This document shows, one piece after another, positions 11,416 to 20,120 of a DNA stretch of 64,000 bases (the first letter of the stretch is position 1; the number at the start of each line of letters is the position of its first letter). Where the stretch lies: positions 1,550,001 through 1,614,000 of the forward strand of contig CAVPSQ010000010.1 of NCBI GenBank assembly GCA_963708455.1, written 5' to 3'. The notes under the pieces were generated by a model that was given only the letters and a program-made list of their open reading frames with translations, had not been told where the DNA came from and searched no databases. A program made the position numbers and the translations under genes. The DNA is from CAIMUS01 sp963708455 (GTDB lineage: Bacteria; Pseudomonadota; Gammaproteobacteria; Competibacterales; Competibacteraceae).

Positions 11416-12306
11416 ATGGAATACACCGTTTTCATTCACACCAATCCCAAGCAGATGATCGGCGCGCTGGTCGCTGAATATGCGCTCCGCCGCAATGCCG
11501 CCCAGGCTGACAGCTTCAGTGTCCGCATCCTGAACACCCGCGATTATCCCTTTCTGCAGGCGCGCGAGGGCCAGCTTTATCTGCGCGGCGGGGATAAACG
11601 CCCCTGGCTCAACGACGACCTGCAATCATTCACACCGTTGCGCTTCATGCCGCCCGAACTGATGGGCTATCAGGGCCGCGCCGTGGTGGTCGATCCGGAC
11701 GTGTTCGCGGTCGGCGATGTGGGGGGGCTGTTGTCCCGCGACATGCAGGGCAAGGCGCTGCTGTGCCGCGCCCGGCCGGGCCAGAAAGGGCTGGCCACCA
11801 GCGTCATGCTGTTGGATTGCGCCCGTCTGACCCACTGGCGTTGTCGCGAACAGTTCGACGAATTGTTCGAGTTCAAGCGCGACTATCTGGATTGGATCAC
11901 CCTGAAGCTGGAGCCGCCGCAGAATATCGGCCGCTTCGAGGACGAATGGAACGATTTTGACCGTCTTACGCATGACACCAAGATGCTGCACAACACCAAG
12001 CGGCTCACCCAGCCCTGGAAGACCGGGCTACCGGTCGACTTCCGGCCTGCCGAGAAATTCCGCTGGTTTCCGCCCAAAGGCTGGCTGCAACAGGCCAGGA
12101 GACGGTTGCTAGGTGAATACGCCTTGCTCGGCCGTTACCAGACCCACCCCGATCCCAATCAGGAGCGGTTCTTTTTCGGCCTGCTGCGGGAGTGCCTGGA
12201 CAAAGGCATCGTTACCGAGGATATGCTGCGCACCGAGATGCAACAGAACCACGTGCGCCATGACGCCCTCGAGGTGCTGGACCGCACGCCACCCTTAGCC
12301 GCCTGA
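11416..12306 (+). CDS. Putative glycosyltransferase-like protein
   Basis: This 296-residue protein is not assigned with certainty. It starts MEYTVFIHTNPKQMIGALVAEYAL. A DPD motif in AVVVDPDVFAVGDV, near residue 95, could serve as the metal-binding DxD of a GT-A glycosyltransferase, followed by the acidic pattern MLLDCARLTHW typical of GT8-like enzymes. An in-frame TTG at 11404 would add four residues; neither start has a good ribosome site. It is followed by another unassigned gene and an NAD-dependent epimerase, which suggests surface glycan work. Confidence 0.5.
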   Translation: MEYTVFIHTNPKQMIGALVAEYALRRNAAQADSFSVRILNTRDYPFLQAREGQLYLRGGDKRPWLNDDLQSFTPLRFMPPELMGYQGRAVVVDPDVFAVGDVGGLLSRDMQGKALLCRARPGQKGLATSVMLLDCARLTHWRCREQFDELFEFKRDYLDWITLKLEPPQNIGRFEDEWNDFDRLTHDTKMLHNTKRLTQPWKTGLPVDFRPAEKFRWFPPKGWLQQARRRLLGEYALLGRYQTHPDPNQERFFFGLLRECLDKGIVTEDMLRTEMQQNHVRHDALEVLDRTPPLAA

Positions 12307-12367
12307 AAGCGTTGCCACCCCGCCGTCAGCGGCGGGGTGAACGGCATAGCCCATCCAGCCAGCCGCT

Positions 12368-13072
12368 ATGAATTCGCTGCTCATTCTGGGATCCAAACCA
12401 GATCCCGTGCTGCCGCCCCCCTCCAGTTACACCGACATAGCCTGTGCGAACGCCTCCGGCTACTCGGCAGCCCGGCAGGACCTGCCCTCCCCGGTCTATA
12501 CCGTCATGTCGGCCATTTTGACCTACAGGGAGTCCGGCAGACAGAGTCTGGACGCCATTGCGGGACTTCAGACCGACACCGTATTTTTTCTGCCGCGTGG
12601 GGAAAAGCAACGCAATCCGCTGAATGCCACGATGCATTACTTAAAAACGTTTAAAATGAAGCCGCTGTATTTCAAATGGATATTGCAGTCCCTGGGCTAT
12701 AAATACCAACGCTTTGTAAGCCCTAGTTATGAATATTATTACCGATTGGTGGTCGATTTATGCGACCATGACGAGCACATTCTGCAACAGCTTCAGCAAA
12801 AGCGCCCGTCGACCGGAATCCTTGCCCTGGCGATCGGCATTATGCAAAAGAAATACGATAGATTCATCATGAGCGGCTTCAGTTTCGAACTGACTCATGC
12901 GTATGCCGTCAATCCGGAAATCGAGGAGAAAGGCTCGGTCCTGAGCAAGCATACCGATACCGACGTGGCTATCATCAACTATCTTGCCAGGAAATACGGC
13001 AACATCTACACGACGGAGCTGATTGTCAACCAGCGCACCGGCGTTCCTTTGCTTGGCGGAGAGGCGGAGTAA
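12368..13072 (+). CDS. Hypothetical protein, possible glycan-related enzyme
   Basis: This 234-residue protein has no firm family. It begins MNSLLILGSKPDPVLPPPSS, which resembles the N-terminal nucleotide-sugar loop (GSGPS) of some sialyltransferase-like or surface-glycan proteins. The C-terminal half has FIMSGFSFELTHAY and KHTDTDVAIINYLARKYGNI, where the histidine could be catalytic, but this is only resemblance. It lies 61 bases after the glycosyltransferase-like gene on the same strand, so they may share a transcript. The converging downstream gene is an epimerase. Confidence 0.5.
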   Translation: MNSLLILGSKPDPVLPPPSSYTDIACANASGYSAARQDLPSPVYTVMSAILTYRESGRQSLDAIAGLQTDTVFFLPRGEKQRNPLNATMHYLKTFKMKPLYFKWILQSLGYKYQRFVSPSYEYYYRLVVDLCDHDEHILQQLQQKRPSTGILALAIGIMQKKYDRFIMSGFSFELTHAYAVNPEIEEKGSVLSKHTDTDVAIINYLARKYGNIYTTELIVNQRTGVPLLGGEAE

Positions 13073-13153
13073 AGTCTGATAGCAAAGTCAGCGGCGAGGA
13101 TTTTGATAGTAGCCACCGTTCATACAGATACGCTCTCTCCCTCAGCTTCTCCC

Positions 13154-14110
13154 TCAAGTACTGAAGAGCTTTTTGTTTGCAGCCTCCAACCAATCCTGGT
13201 TCTCTAAATACCAGGCAACGGTTAAGTGCAGCGTCTGGTTAAAGTCGTATTGTGCTTCCCAGTCTAATTCTTTCTTAGCTTTTGAGGCATCCATCCAATA
13301 GCGCAGATCGTAACTTTTACGATCATCGACCTGCTCGATTGTTCCTCGACCCACTAACCGGCGAACCTGTTCGATCACATCTTCGGTCACGGCTTCCGAT
13401 GCCGGCGCGGGCGCCACATTATAGATTTCACCTTTTCTACCACGCCGCAGCGCGGCTTCAATGCCGGCGGCATGATCGTATACATGCATCCACATTCTTT
13501 TCGCCGGGGTCCGAAACAGTGGAAATGGGCGATCCTTTAAAAAGCAGTAAACCGCTTTGGGGACAGCTTTTTCCGGGAACTGCCGGGGTCCAATGGTATT
13601 CGCGCCACGGGTGATAACCAGATCAAGCTCCCGGCTTTCGCAATAGACATGGAGGAGCATTTCCGCAGCCGCCTTGGTTACCGCATAGGCATTCTTCGGT
13701 GCCGGCGGTGAATTTTCCGTCCACGGCTCCGCGTTGGCGTTAGCATCGCCGTAGATTTCATCAGTGGAGACCTGCACCAGGCGAATGCCTAGTCGGCAGG
13801 CTTCCAGCCCCAGATTGCGCGCCCCCAGCACATTCGATTTCCAGAAGCAGGCATCGTCCTCATTGGCGCGGTCAACATGGCTTTCCGCCGCGAAATTGAC
13901 AATCGCATCAGGTTTAACTGCTTCGACAATAGCCCGAATTCGGTTGTCGTCAGCAATATCGGCGTGGATATCCCGCACACCTGGCATCAAATTCTCTTCC
14001 ATAGAACCCCATCCCGCGAAATCGATTCCGGCGATTTCATAACGATCTCGGAAAATCTCGCAAAATGCTGAGGCGATAAACCCTAAATGGCCGGTTACAA
14101 GCAGTTTCAT
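13154..14110 (-). CDS. NAD-dependent epimerase/dehydratase (dTDP-glucose 4,6-dehydratase-like)
   Basis: This 318-residue extended short-chain dehydrogenase acts on a nucleotide sugar. The N-terminus MKLLVTGHLGFIASAFCEIF carries the TGxxGFIxS NAD-binding loop. The catalytic YxxxK is in NAYAVTKAAAEM (about residue 140), and STDEIYGD supplies the TDE triad of the RmlB group. It is somewhat short for RmlB (about 350). The precise substrate cannot be told from sequence. It converges on the two glycan-like genes at 11416-13072. Confidence 0.8.
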   Translation of the reverse strand: MKLLVTGHLGFIASAFCEIFRDRYEIAGIDFAGWGSMEENLMPGVRDIHADIADDNRIRAIVEAVKPDAIVNFAAESHVDRANEDDACFWKSNVLGARNLGLEACRLGIRLVQVSTDEIYGDANANAEPWTENSPPAPKNAYAVTKAAAEMLLHVYCESRELDLVITRGANTIGPRQFPEKAVPKAVYCFLKDRPFPLFRTPAKRMWMHVYDHAAGIEAALRRGRKGEIYNVAPAPASEAVTEDVIEQVRRLVGRGTIEQVDDRKSYDLRYWMDASKAKKELDWEAQYDFNQTLHLTVAWYLENQDWLEAANKKLFST

Positions 14111-14172
14111 GATTTCCTCTCTATCCTTTCAAAGGACACGTATTGGGTTGATACGTAAAAACAGCGACTTCA

Positions 14173-14652
14173 TCAGGCGAATAAATTAACCAGGCTGGGA
14201 AAGTCAGGAATCAGCTTTGATTTATCAATCTCCCCGCTAAGCGTATAAAAATTGATTTTCCCTTCTTTCGAGCAAACCCAAACCTCTTTACAACCTTTCT
14301 CAAAATATAAAGTTTTCCTTTGATCTATTTCATTAGCCGTATTGGTTAAAGATAACACCTCAATGCAGATTTCAGGAGCAATCGAGCATTCGACTTCATT
14401 GATAATTTTATTGAATGTTTCTTTGGAAGCCCAGGCCACATCAGTGACTTTAGTACCCAGGCAAGTTGCAATCGCACATTCCGTCAATACATAATCTCCC
14501 GCCAGGTTATATAACAGTGAACTGATTTTTCCTTGAAAGGCGGAATGATATACTTTGACAGGCGACATGATTATTCTTCCCTGTTCATCCAGTTCTATCT
14601 TAAAGGGTAAATTTTGCAGATCCTGGTGATCACATACGTCTTGCCATTTCAT
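14173..14652 (-). CDS. Uma2-family (DUF820) putative endonuclease
   Basis: This 159-residue protein has the PD-(D/E)XK-like DUF820 layout: LPFKIELDEQGRIIMSP near the N-terminus, TDVAWASKETFN, and the acidic core APEICIEVLSLTN followed by KGCKEVWVCSKEG. The ATG at 14652 has GGAG 8 bases upstream; a TTG one codon earlier is less likely. It is a paralog of the gene at 52409-52885, which shares DLQNLP-KIEL and EVWVC. Such genes are abundant in some environmental proteobacteria, and their biological role is unsettled. Confidence 0.75.
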   Translation of the reverse strand: MKWQDVCDHQDLQNLPFKIELDEQGRIIMSPVKVYHSAFQGKISSLLYNLAGDYVLTECAIATCLGTKVTDVAWASKETFNKIINEVECSIAPEICIEVLSLTNTANEIDQRKTLYFEKGCKEVWVCSKEGKINFYTLSGEIDKSKLIPDFPSLVNLFA

Positions 14653-14730
14653 CAAAATTCTCCGTCAAAATCATTTTTCATGCTCATGATAACCTTGCAA
14701 AACCTTAAAAGACAACACAAGTAAGGCCTC

Positions 14731-15432
14731 TCACCGCACAGTCCGCGTACAGGCCCACACCTCGATCTCCTCTACCCCCGCCGCCCGCAATACCCGCGCA
14801 ATCTCATTGACGGTGCTGCCGGTGGTCACCACATCGTCCAGGATCGCCACATGCCGCAACGCAATAGGCCGGACGACGGCGAAAGCGCCGCGCACGTTGC
14901 CGCTGCGCTCGGCAGCCTTCAGTTCGACTTGCGGCACGGTGTGGCGAATCCGTCGCACCGTAGCGGAATCCAGCGCCACCTGCAGCCGACCCGCCACAAA
15001 TCGCGCCAGTTCCAGCGACTGATTGAAGCTCCGCTCGCGCAAGCGCGACGCATGCAGGGGCACGGGGATAATCGCTTCCGGCCACGGCCCGCCGCGCCGT
15101 TCTAACGCTGCACCCAGCCATTCACCGAGCAATCGTGCGCAAGCCAACTGCCCTTTGAACTTCAACTGCTTGATCAGAAAATCCACCGGCGGCTGGTACA
15201 GCAACGGTGCGAACGAGCGTTCGATGGGCGGCGGCTGTTGCAGACAAGTGCCGCAGATTTCTGCGCCCAAGGCCAGCGGCATCCCGCAGCGCCGGCAGGC
15301 GGGATCGTTGCCAGGCAGGTCGGCGCGACAGCCGCCGCACAAATCCCGTTCACTCTCCCCCGGCGCGCCACACAACAGACAGGTGGGCGGCAGTAACTGC
15401 AATTGCAGTTTTTTTATCCATTGGTAAACCAT
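14731..15432 (-). CDS. comF: ComF family phosphoribosyltransferase-like protein
   Basis: This 233-residue protein is related to ComF/GntX, needed for DNA uptake in competent bacteria. Four cysteine pairs near the N-terminus (CLLCG, CGGC, CRRCG, CGTC) form zinc ribbons. The C-terminal phosphoribosyltransferase fold ends with the PRPP loop VAILDDVVTTGSTVNE. The start at 15432 gives MVYQWIKKLQLQLLPPTCLLCG, which matches family N-termini; an upstream in-frame ATG at 15531 adds an unrelated leader. It is divergent from the biotin genes, where comF/gntX often sits beside bioH or bioB in gammaproteobacteria. Confidence 0.85.
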   Translation of the reverse strand: MVYQWIKKLQLQLLPPTCLLCGAPGESERDLCGGCRADLPGNDPACRRCGMPLALGAEICGTCLQQPPPIERSFAPLLYQPPVDFLIKQLKFKGQLACARLLGEWLGAALERRGGPWPEAIIPVPLHASRLRERSFNQSLELARFVAGRLQVALDSATVRRIRHTVPQVELKAAERSGNVRGAFAVVRPIALRHVAILDDVVTTGSTVNEIARVLRAAGVEEIEVWACTRTVR

Positions 15433-15522
15433 AATGATTTCAGCAAGGTTGACAACAGATGATTTAAAATTAGCATGTTTCGTGCAATTCATTCTTTCAA
15501 TGACGACTACGGCTTCCTCTCT

Positions 15523-15942
15523 ATGAGTCATCTAAGCATAGCAGCACAATCCGAACATACGCCGATCGGCAATATCGTGCGCGGCTCATCGGCGCGCACC
15601 GCCGCGGCCCTGATGCACTATGGCAATATTGCAGCCATCATTCTGATTCCATTGATCATCTTCTGGTGGGGCGCATCCATGCTGGTGTACGCCATGAATC
15701 GCCATCATCCCAATCCCAAAGTAGGCCATTACACCCAACGGGCTGCCGTGCTGCTGTACGGCTTCAGCGGTTTCTTTATCGTGATCGCCAATGTCATCCC
15801 GCACGACGACTGGACCTACTACCTGTTGGCCTGGGCGGCGGCGGCCTTGACCATCATACCCTGGTCGGTTCGCGAGCTGATCCATATCTACCAGGACGAA
15901 TGGCTGGATATCCGGCTCGACGACAACGGAGTGCCCGAATGA
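15523..15942 (+). CDS. Small integral membrane protein of unknown function
   Basis: This 139-residue protein has three probable transmembrane helices (IAAIILIPLIIFWWGASMLVY, a middle AVLLYGFSGFFIVIANVI and YLLAWAAAALTIIPW), separated by short hydrophilic loops, and an acidic C-terminus. No family is recognised. The ATG at 15523 is favoured over 15475, which would add an unrelated leader. Its stop overlaps the bioB start (ATGA), so translation of the two is probably coupled. That may mean only a shared transcript, or a role in biotin metabolism. Confidence 0.6.
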   Translation: MSHLSIAAQSEHTPIGNIVRGSSARTAAALMHYGNIAAIILIPLIIFWWGASMLVYAMNRHHPNPKVGHYTQRAAVLLYGFSGFFIVIANVIPHDDWTYYLLAWAAAALTIIPWSVRELIHIYQDEWLDIRLDDNGVPE

Positions 15943-16980
15943 TGATTGCTCCGGTTTCCCTGCGCCATGACTGGACCGTCGCCGAAGTGGGCGCGCTGTT
16001 CGCCCAACCGTTTAACGATTTACTGTTTCAGGCCCACGGCGTGCATCGGGCGCACTTCGACCCCAACGCCGTCCAGTTGAGTGCACTGCTGAGCATCAAG
16101 ACCGGCGCCTGCCCGGAAGACTGCGGGTATTGCCCGCAAAGCGCCCGCTACGACACTGGATTGCAGCGGGAGCGCCTGCTGCCGCTGGAGGAAGTGCTCG
16201 CCGCCGCGCGGCTGGCCAGGGAAAACGGCGCCACCCGTTTCTGCATGGGAGCCGCCTGGCGCAGCCCCAAGGATCGGGATACTGGAGCAGGTGCTCCCGA
16301 TGGTGGCGGGTGTCAAGGCGTTGGGACTGGAAACCTGCCTTACCCTGGGGATGCTCTCGGCGCCACAGGCGCAGCGCCTCAAAACTGCCGGACTGGATTA
16401 TTACAACCACAATCTGGACACGTCGCCGGAGTTCTACGGCGAGATCATCACCACCCGCACCTATCAGGACCGCCTGGATACGCTGGAGCATGTGCGCAAC
16501 GCCGGTATCCACGTCTGCTGCGGCGGCATCGTCGGCATGGGCGAGGACCGGCGTGACCGGGCCGGGCTGCTGGTCAATCTGGCTAATCTGCCCCAACATC
16601 CGGACAGCGTGCCCATCAATATGCTGGTGCAGGTGGAAGGCACACCGTTGTATGGAACCGAGGCGCTGGATCAGTTGGAATTCATCCGCACCATCGCCGT
16701 GGCACGGCTTCTGATGCCCAGATCGTACGTGCGCCTGTCGGCTGGCCGCAGCGCCATGAGCGACGCGGCGCAGGCGCTATGCTTCTTCGCCGGGGCCAAT
16801 TCGATCTTCTACGGAGAAAAGCTGTTGACCACCGGCAATCCCGAAGCAGATCGGGATCGCGCCTTGTTTGAGCGGCTCGGTATCCAGCCACTGCACGAGG
16901 AAAAACACAAAATGGAAGCCGGTGAACTGGAAATGAAAGCCTGCCGCTGCGGAGCCCTCGAACAGCCCGCTGACACTTGA
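15939..16980 (+). CDS. bioB: Biotin synthase, interrupted by a single-base frameshift
   Basis: BioB is a radical-SAM enzyme that inserts sulfur into dethiobiotin. The first frame reads MMIAPVSLRHDWTVAEVGAL and keeps the SAM-cluster cysteines in GACPEDCGYCPQS. After AAWRSPKDRD at about 16280 one extra base shifts the frame. The next frame continues LEQVLPMVAGVKALGLETC and runs to 16980 with the expected YNHNLDTSPEFY, GGIVGMGE and SAGRSAMSD. Both halves are otherwise intact, so a sequencing insertion near 16281 is more likely than decay. It overlaps the preceding gene by 4 bases and touches bioF. Confidence 0.88.
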
Positions 16981-17033
16981 GAAAATCAGGACGGGCACAA
17001 CGCTTGCCCCGGCAGCCAATCGCGCCACCCCCG

Positions 17034-18215
17034 ATGCAAGATCTCGCTCCCCAACTGCGCCAATTGCAGGCACAGCACCTGTATCGCTCCCGCCGGGTGC
17101 TGCAAAGCGCTCAGGGCCCTGAAGTCCGCAGCGACGACCGTTGCTATGTTGCTTTTTGCAGCAACGATTATCTGGGGCTGGCCAACCATCCGGCGGTCAT
17201 CCGCGCTGTGCAGACGGCGGTGGAACGCTACGGGGTCGGCAGCGGCGCCGCCCATCTGATTAGTGGCCACAGCTACGAGCATCATGCGCTGGAAGAGGAA
17301 CTGGCGGAGTTCACCGGTAGACCCAGAGCGCTGCTGTTCTCCACCGGTTATATGGCCAACATGGGGGTCATAGCGGCGCTGTTGGGGCGCGGGGATACGG
17401 TTTACCAGGACCGCCTGAATCACGCCTCGTTGCTGGACGGCGGCCGGCTTTCCGGGGCGCGGCTGGTACGTTATCCCCATGCCGATACCGAGGCGCTGGC
17501 GCAGCGGCTGGCCGGTCACCCAGGTGGCGAAGCCTTGATCGCGACCGATGGCGTATTCAGCATGGACGGCGACCTGGCGCCGCTGCCGGCGTTGGCCCGC
17601 TTGGCCCGCGACCACGGCGCCTGGCTGATGGTGGACGATGCCCACGGTTTCGGCGTCATCGGCCGGGAAGGTAAAGGCAGCCTCGATCACTACGGATTGG
17701 GATTGGCCGATGCACCTATCGTCATCGGCACCCTGGGCAAGGCCTTTGGTGTGGCGGGCGCTTTCGTGGCCGGCAGCGATGCCTTGATCGAGACCCTGAT
17801 TCAGCAAGCGCGCACTTATATCTTTACGACCGCGACACCACCCGCCCTGGCGGCCGCCACGCGGGCCAGTCTGCGGCTGGCGCGCGCCGAAGACTGGCGG
17901 CGGGAACACCTGCGGGCGCTGGTGCAGCGTTTCCGGACAGGCGCTCGGCAATTGGGTTTGAGTTTGATGGATTCGTGGACGCCTATCCAGCCGCTGTTGA
18001 TCGGGGATTCCGCTCGGGTGATGGCCGTCAGTGACGCCTTGCGGGAGCGGGGCATGCTGATTGGCGCCATTCGTCCACCCACCGTGCCAGCGGGCACCGC
18101 CCGGTTGCGGATCACCTTTTCGGCGGCGCACGACGAGTCACAGGTCGACCGGTTGCTGGAAGCGCTGGCGAGCGTGCTGACCGGACCGGCGCTGCTCGGC
18201 AGTCCGCCGGCGTGA
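17034..18215 (+). CDS. bioF: 8-amino-7-oxononanoate synthase
   Basis: BioF condenses pimeloyl thioester with alanine, the first committed step of the biotin ring pathway, using pyridoxal phosphate. From the ATG at 17034 the protein is 393 residues and begins MQDLAPQLRQLQAQHLYRSR, as in the family. A TTG at 16977 overlapping the bioB stop is possible but adds an atypical basic leader. Key segments are FCSNDYLGLA, GSGAAHLISGHSYEH, VDDAHGFGV and the lysine of IGTLGKAFGVAGA. It directly follows bioB. bioH/bioC/bioD are not seen downstream because an insertion sequence region begins there. Confidence 0.92.
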   Translation: MQDLAPQLRQLQAQHLYRSRRVLQSAQGPEVRSDDRCYVAFCSNDYLGLANHPAVIRAVQTAVERYGVGSGAAHLISGHSYEHHALEEELAEFTGRPRALLFSTGYMANMGVIAALLGRGDTVYQDRLNHASLLDGGRLSGARLVRYPHADTEALAQRLAGHPGGEALIATDGVFSMDGDLAPLPALARLARDHGAWLMVDDAHGFGVIGREGKGSLDHYGLGLADAPIVIGTLGKAFGVAGAFVAGSDALIETLIQQARTYIFTTATPPALAAATRASLRLARAEDWRREHLRALVQRFRTGARQLGLSLMDSWTPIQPLLIGDSARVMAVSDALRERGMLIGAIRPPTVPAGTARLRITFSAAHDESQVDRLLEALASVLTGPALLGSPPA

Positions 18216-18333
18216 TGGTGCGACAGCCTACCCCGCTTGGTTCGACGATGCCTGGGAGCACCGACGTTCTCGCCGGCACGTTAAGCAGTCTACCCCGCAG
18301 GGCGCGACGATACCCCAGTTCAGACAACGTCGG

Positions 18334-18350
18334 TCAGGCGCAGCCTGTGC
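18334..18350 (+). repeat. Left 17-bp direct repeat flanking the IS (probable target duplication)
   Basis: TCAGGCGCAGCCTGTGC directly abuts the left terminal inverted repeat and recurs exactly at 19788-19804. The repeat is itself partly palindromic (AGGC-GCA-GCCT), so the target may have been a repetitive extragenic palindrome. Confidence 0.65.
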
Positions 18351-18369
18351 CCCATACGCATCAATTTAA
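18351..18369 (+). repeat. Left terminal inverted repeat of the IS
   Basis: Nineteen bases, perfectly inverted relative to 19769-19787. The transposase stop codon (18366-18368) lies inside it. Confidence 0.88.
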
Positions 18370-19691
18370 GCGAATTTGTAACCGTTTTTCAGTTGCTGAC
18401 AGGTGTTGGGTTTCTTTTTCCGGGTGTTCAATGAGCAGCCATGCTGGAAGCGTCCGGCCAGTTCCTCCAGCAACCGGACCAGGGCGGGCAGGTCGTCGAT
18501 GCAGCAGGCCAGGCGCGCGGACTGCTCCTTGATCATTTGGCAGCCCTTGACCAGGCTGCGTTGCGGCACATGCCAAAGCCCTGTCAGGATCAGCCAATGC
18601 TGGATTAGCACGCCCAGCAGCTTGGCGTACAGTTCGCACAGCAGGTGATGCGGGTTGGCGCTGCGCGAACGCCCCAGGTTCGCATGGCTTTTCCAAAGCT
18701 TGAACAGCAACTCGATTTGCCAGCGGACCGCGTAGAGCAAGAAGCACTCCGGCAGGCTCAACTGGTCGCCTTCCACGTTCGTGACCAGCAGGTTCCAGTC
18801 GCACAGGGCCAGGCTCTCGGCGGTGGCGGTGCGGCATTGCTTCCGCGCGTTGTCCTTCATCTTGGCCCGCCGCCGCGCGGCGGCCTCCTCGGGTAGCCGC
18901 CACAACAGCAGGCGCACGGGCAGGCGCTCCTCGGCTCCGATTTCCACCGCCACTTCGTGCCTGACCACGTCTTGCCGGGCCAGCATCCCCAGCCAGCGCG
19001 GCCAGTCGATGCATGCCCCGTCCAGATGGAACGCCACGGTCCGCGGCTGCAGGCGGCTGATCCAGTACTCGCCGCGCGCGCCCTGCGCCCGCATCCGGGC
19101 CAGGTTGAAGTAGCCGAGATCCTGGATGCGCAGAACCCCTTTCGCGTGAACCGCCTCGGCCAGCGGGCTGCGGCTGTCCGAGTGTCGCCCCGGTAACAGC
19201 CCCAGGCTCAGCCGCCCCGTCCGCAGTTCAAGGTCGGCGTCCAGTTTCAGCGCGGCCTTGCCGGCCTCTCCGGCACCGCCAGTCCCGCGCCAAAGGTGCT
19301 CCCATTCGGCGGGCAGCGGGACGACGCTACAATCGGCGATGTGGACCGCCTCGAAGCGATTGAGGATCGCCACGTCTACCGGGCGGCCGGCCGTGACGGC
19401 CTGCGCCATGGCCTCTTCCAGGACGCTTTTCACAAACGCGCAAGCCGGCTCCGTGAAGCGCTGGTCCAAGCCCTGCGCGGACACCTTCAGGCCGTGGCTG
19501 AAGCCCGCCCTGGCAAGCCCCTCCGCCGACGGCGGGCTGTTTTGCATCCATCCGAAGACCAGCGTCCTGATGAAGTTCGCGCCGCTGACCTTGCGCTGGC
19601 GCCGGATGAACCCACTGGTCTTGGCCAGGACCTCAGCCCGGACGGTCAAAATGGTTTGCAACGCAAGGGCGACTGTTGAACAAATATTCAT
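18366..19691 (-). CDS. IS4-family DDE transposase
   Basis: This 441-residue transposase catalyses movement of the surrounding element. It has the IS4 signature Y-(2)-R-(3)-E-(6)-K in YAVRWQIELLFKLWK near residue 330, where the glutamate is the last member of the DDE triad. Earlier aspartates sit in VHIADCSVVPLP and FHLDGACIDWP. The ATG at 19691 is chosen; a GTG one codon upstream is possible. The frame is open throughout, so the enzyme may be active. Confidence 0.9.
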   Translation of the reverse strand: MNICSTVALALQTILTVRAEVLAKTSGFIRRQRKVSGANFIRTLVFGWMQNSPPSAEGLARAGFSHGLKVSAQGLDQRFTEPACAFVKSVLEEAMAQAVTAGRPVDVAILNRFEAVHIADCSVVPLPAEWEHLWRGTGGAGEAGKAALKLDADLELRTGRLSLGLLPGRHSDSRSPLAEAVHAKGVLRIQDLGYFNLARMRAQGARGEYWISRLQPRTVAFHLDGACIDWPRWLGMLARQDVVRHEVAVEIGAEERLPVRLLLWRLPEEAAARRRAKMKDNARKQCRTATAESLALCDWNLLVTNVEGDQLSLPECFLLYAVRWQIELLFKLWKSHANLGRSRSANPHHLLCELYAKLLGVLIQHWLILTGLWHVPQRSLVKGCQMIKEQSARLACCIDDLPALVRLLEELAGRFQHGCSLNTRKKKPNTCQQLKNGYKFA

Positions 19692-19768
19692 CACGGTTCA
19701 TCTGGGTTTGCCAATCGAAGTTGGCCTCCCATCTTACCGGCATCTGCCTGGTTTCGCTCCAAATCCCG

Positions 19769-19787
19769 TTAAATTGATGCGTATGGG
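19769..19787 (-). repeat. Right terminal inverted repeat of the IS
   Basis: Perfect inverted copy of 18351-18369, 78 bases upstream of the transposase start. Confidence 0.88.
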
Positions 19788-19804
19788 TCAGGCGCAGCCT
19801 GTGC
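19788..19804 (+). repeat. Right 17-bp direct repeat flanking the IS
   Basis: Exact copy of 18334-18350. Seventeen bases is longer than the 9-13 base duplications usual for IS4-family elements. Confidence 0.65.
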
Positions 19805-19945
19805 CCGACCTCGTATCTGATCCAACAGCTTCGGCCCTTCTTGTGGGGCAGGCGTCTGCATGCGTATATCTCCAGGTGACAGATTCATCAAAATCGCTTT
19901 TTAAATTTTAATATCAATTACTTAAAAAGAATAGCCAGCTTATCT

Positions 19946-19961
19946 GCGTGTTATAACACGC
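19946..19961. promoter_or_regulatory. 16-bp perfect palindrome, copy 1
   Basis: GCGTGTTATAACACGC is a perfect inverted repeat. Its near-identical partner lies 136 bases downstream. It may be an operator or recombinase site; no known motif was matched. Confidence 0.45.
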
Positions 19962-20081
19962 ACCGCTGACGTTGCAAACAGGCGATGCCGTCAGACTGCG
20001 TCTTTCACGCACCAATATTTTCTTGAATTTCAGCAGGGTTTTGATGTATAAGGAATTTGATGCTTCTGTAAGGGAGCAGAT

Positions 20082-20097
20082 GCGTGTTGTAACACGC
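20082..20097. promoter_or_regulatory. 16-bp near-perfect palindrome, copy 2
   Basis: GCGTGTTGTAACACGC differs from copy 1 by one base and lies 23 bases before the first cassette crossover point. Confidence 0.45.
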
Positions 20098-20120
20098 TGA
20101 TTAGTGCGTCTAATACGTAG

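Larger units (their letters stand above)
18351..19787 (-). mobile_element. Complete IS4-family insertion sequence (1437 bp)
   Basis: The element is bounded by a perfect 19-base inverted repeat, at 18351-18369 and 19769-19787, reading CCCATACGCATCAATTTAA inward from each end, with a further imperfect match around ATTTG. One transposase gene fills it on the minus strand, and its stop codon lies inside the left repeat. Identical 17-base direct repeats flank it. It sits between bioF and the integron array, where an integrase gene might have been expected. Confidence 0.88.
19805..20120. other. Gene-free interval before the first cassette (possible attI region)
   Basis: No gene is visible. The interval is AT-rich in its first half and carries two copies of a 16-base palindrome (19946-19961 and 20082-20097). 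It ends with ACGTAG followed by TTAGGGC at 20121, which looks like an integron crossover point without an attC hairpin on its left. It could therefore be an attI site whose integrase gene has been lost, or a decayed cassette. The assignment as attI is inference. Confidence 0.4.
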
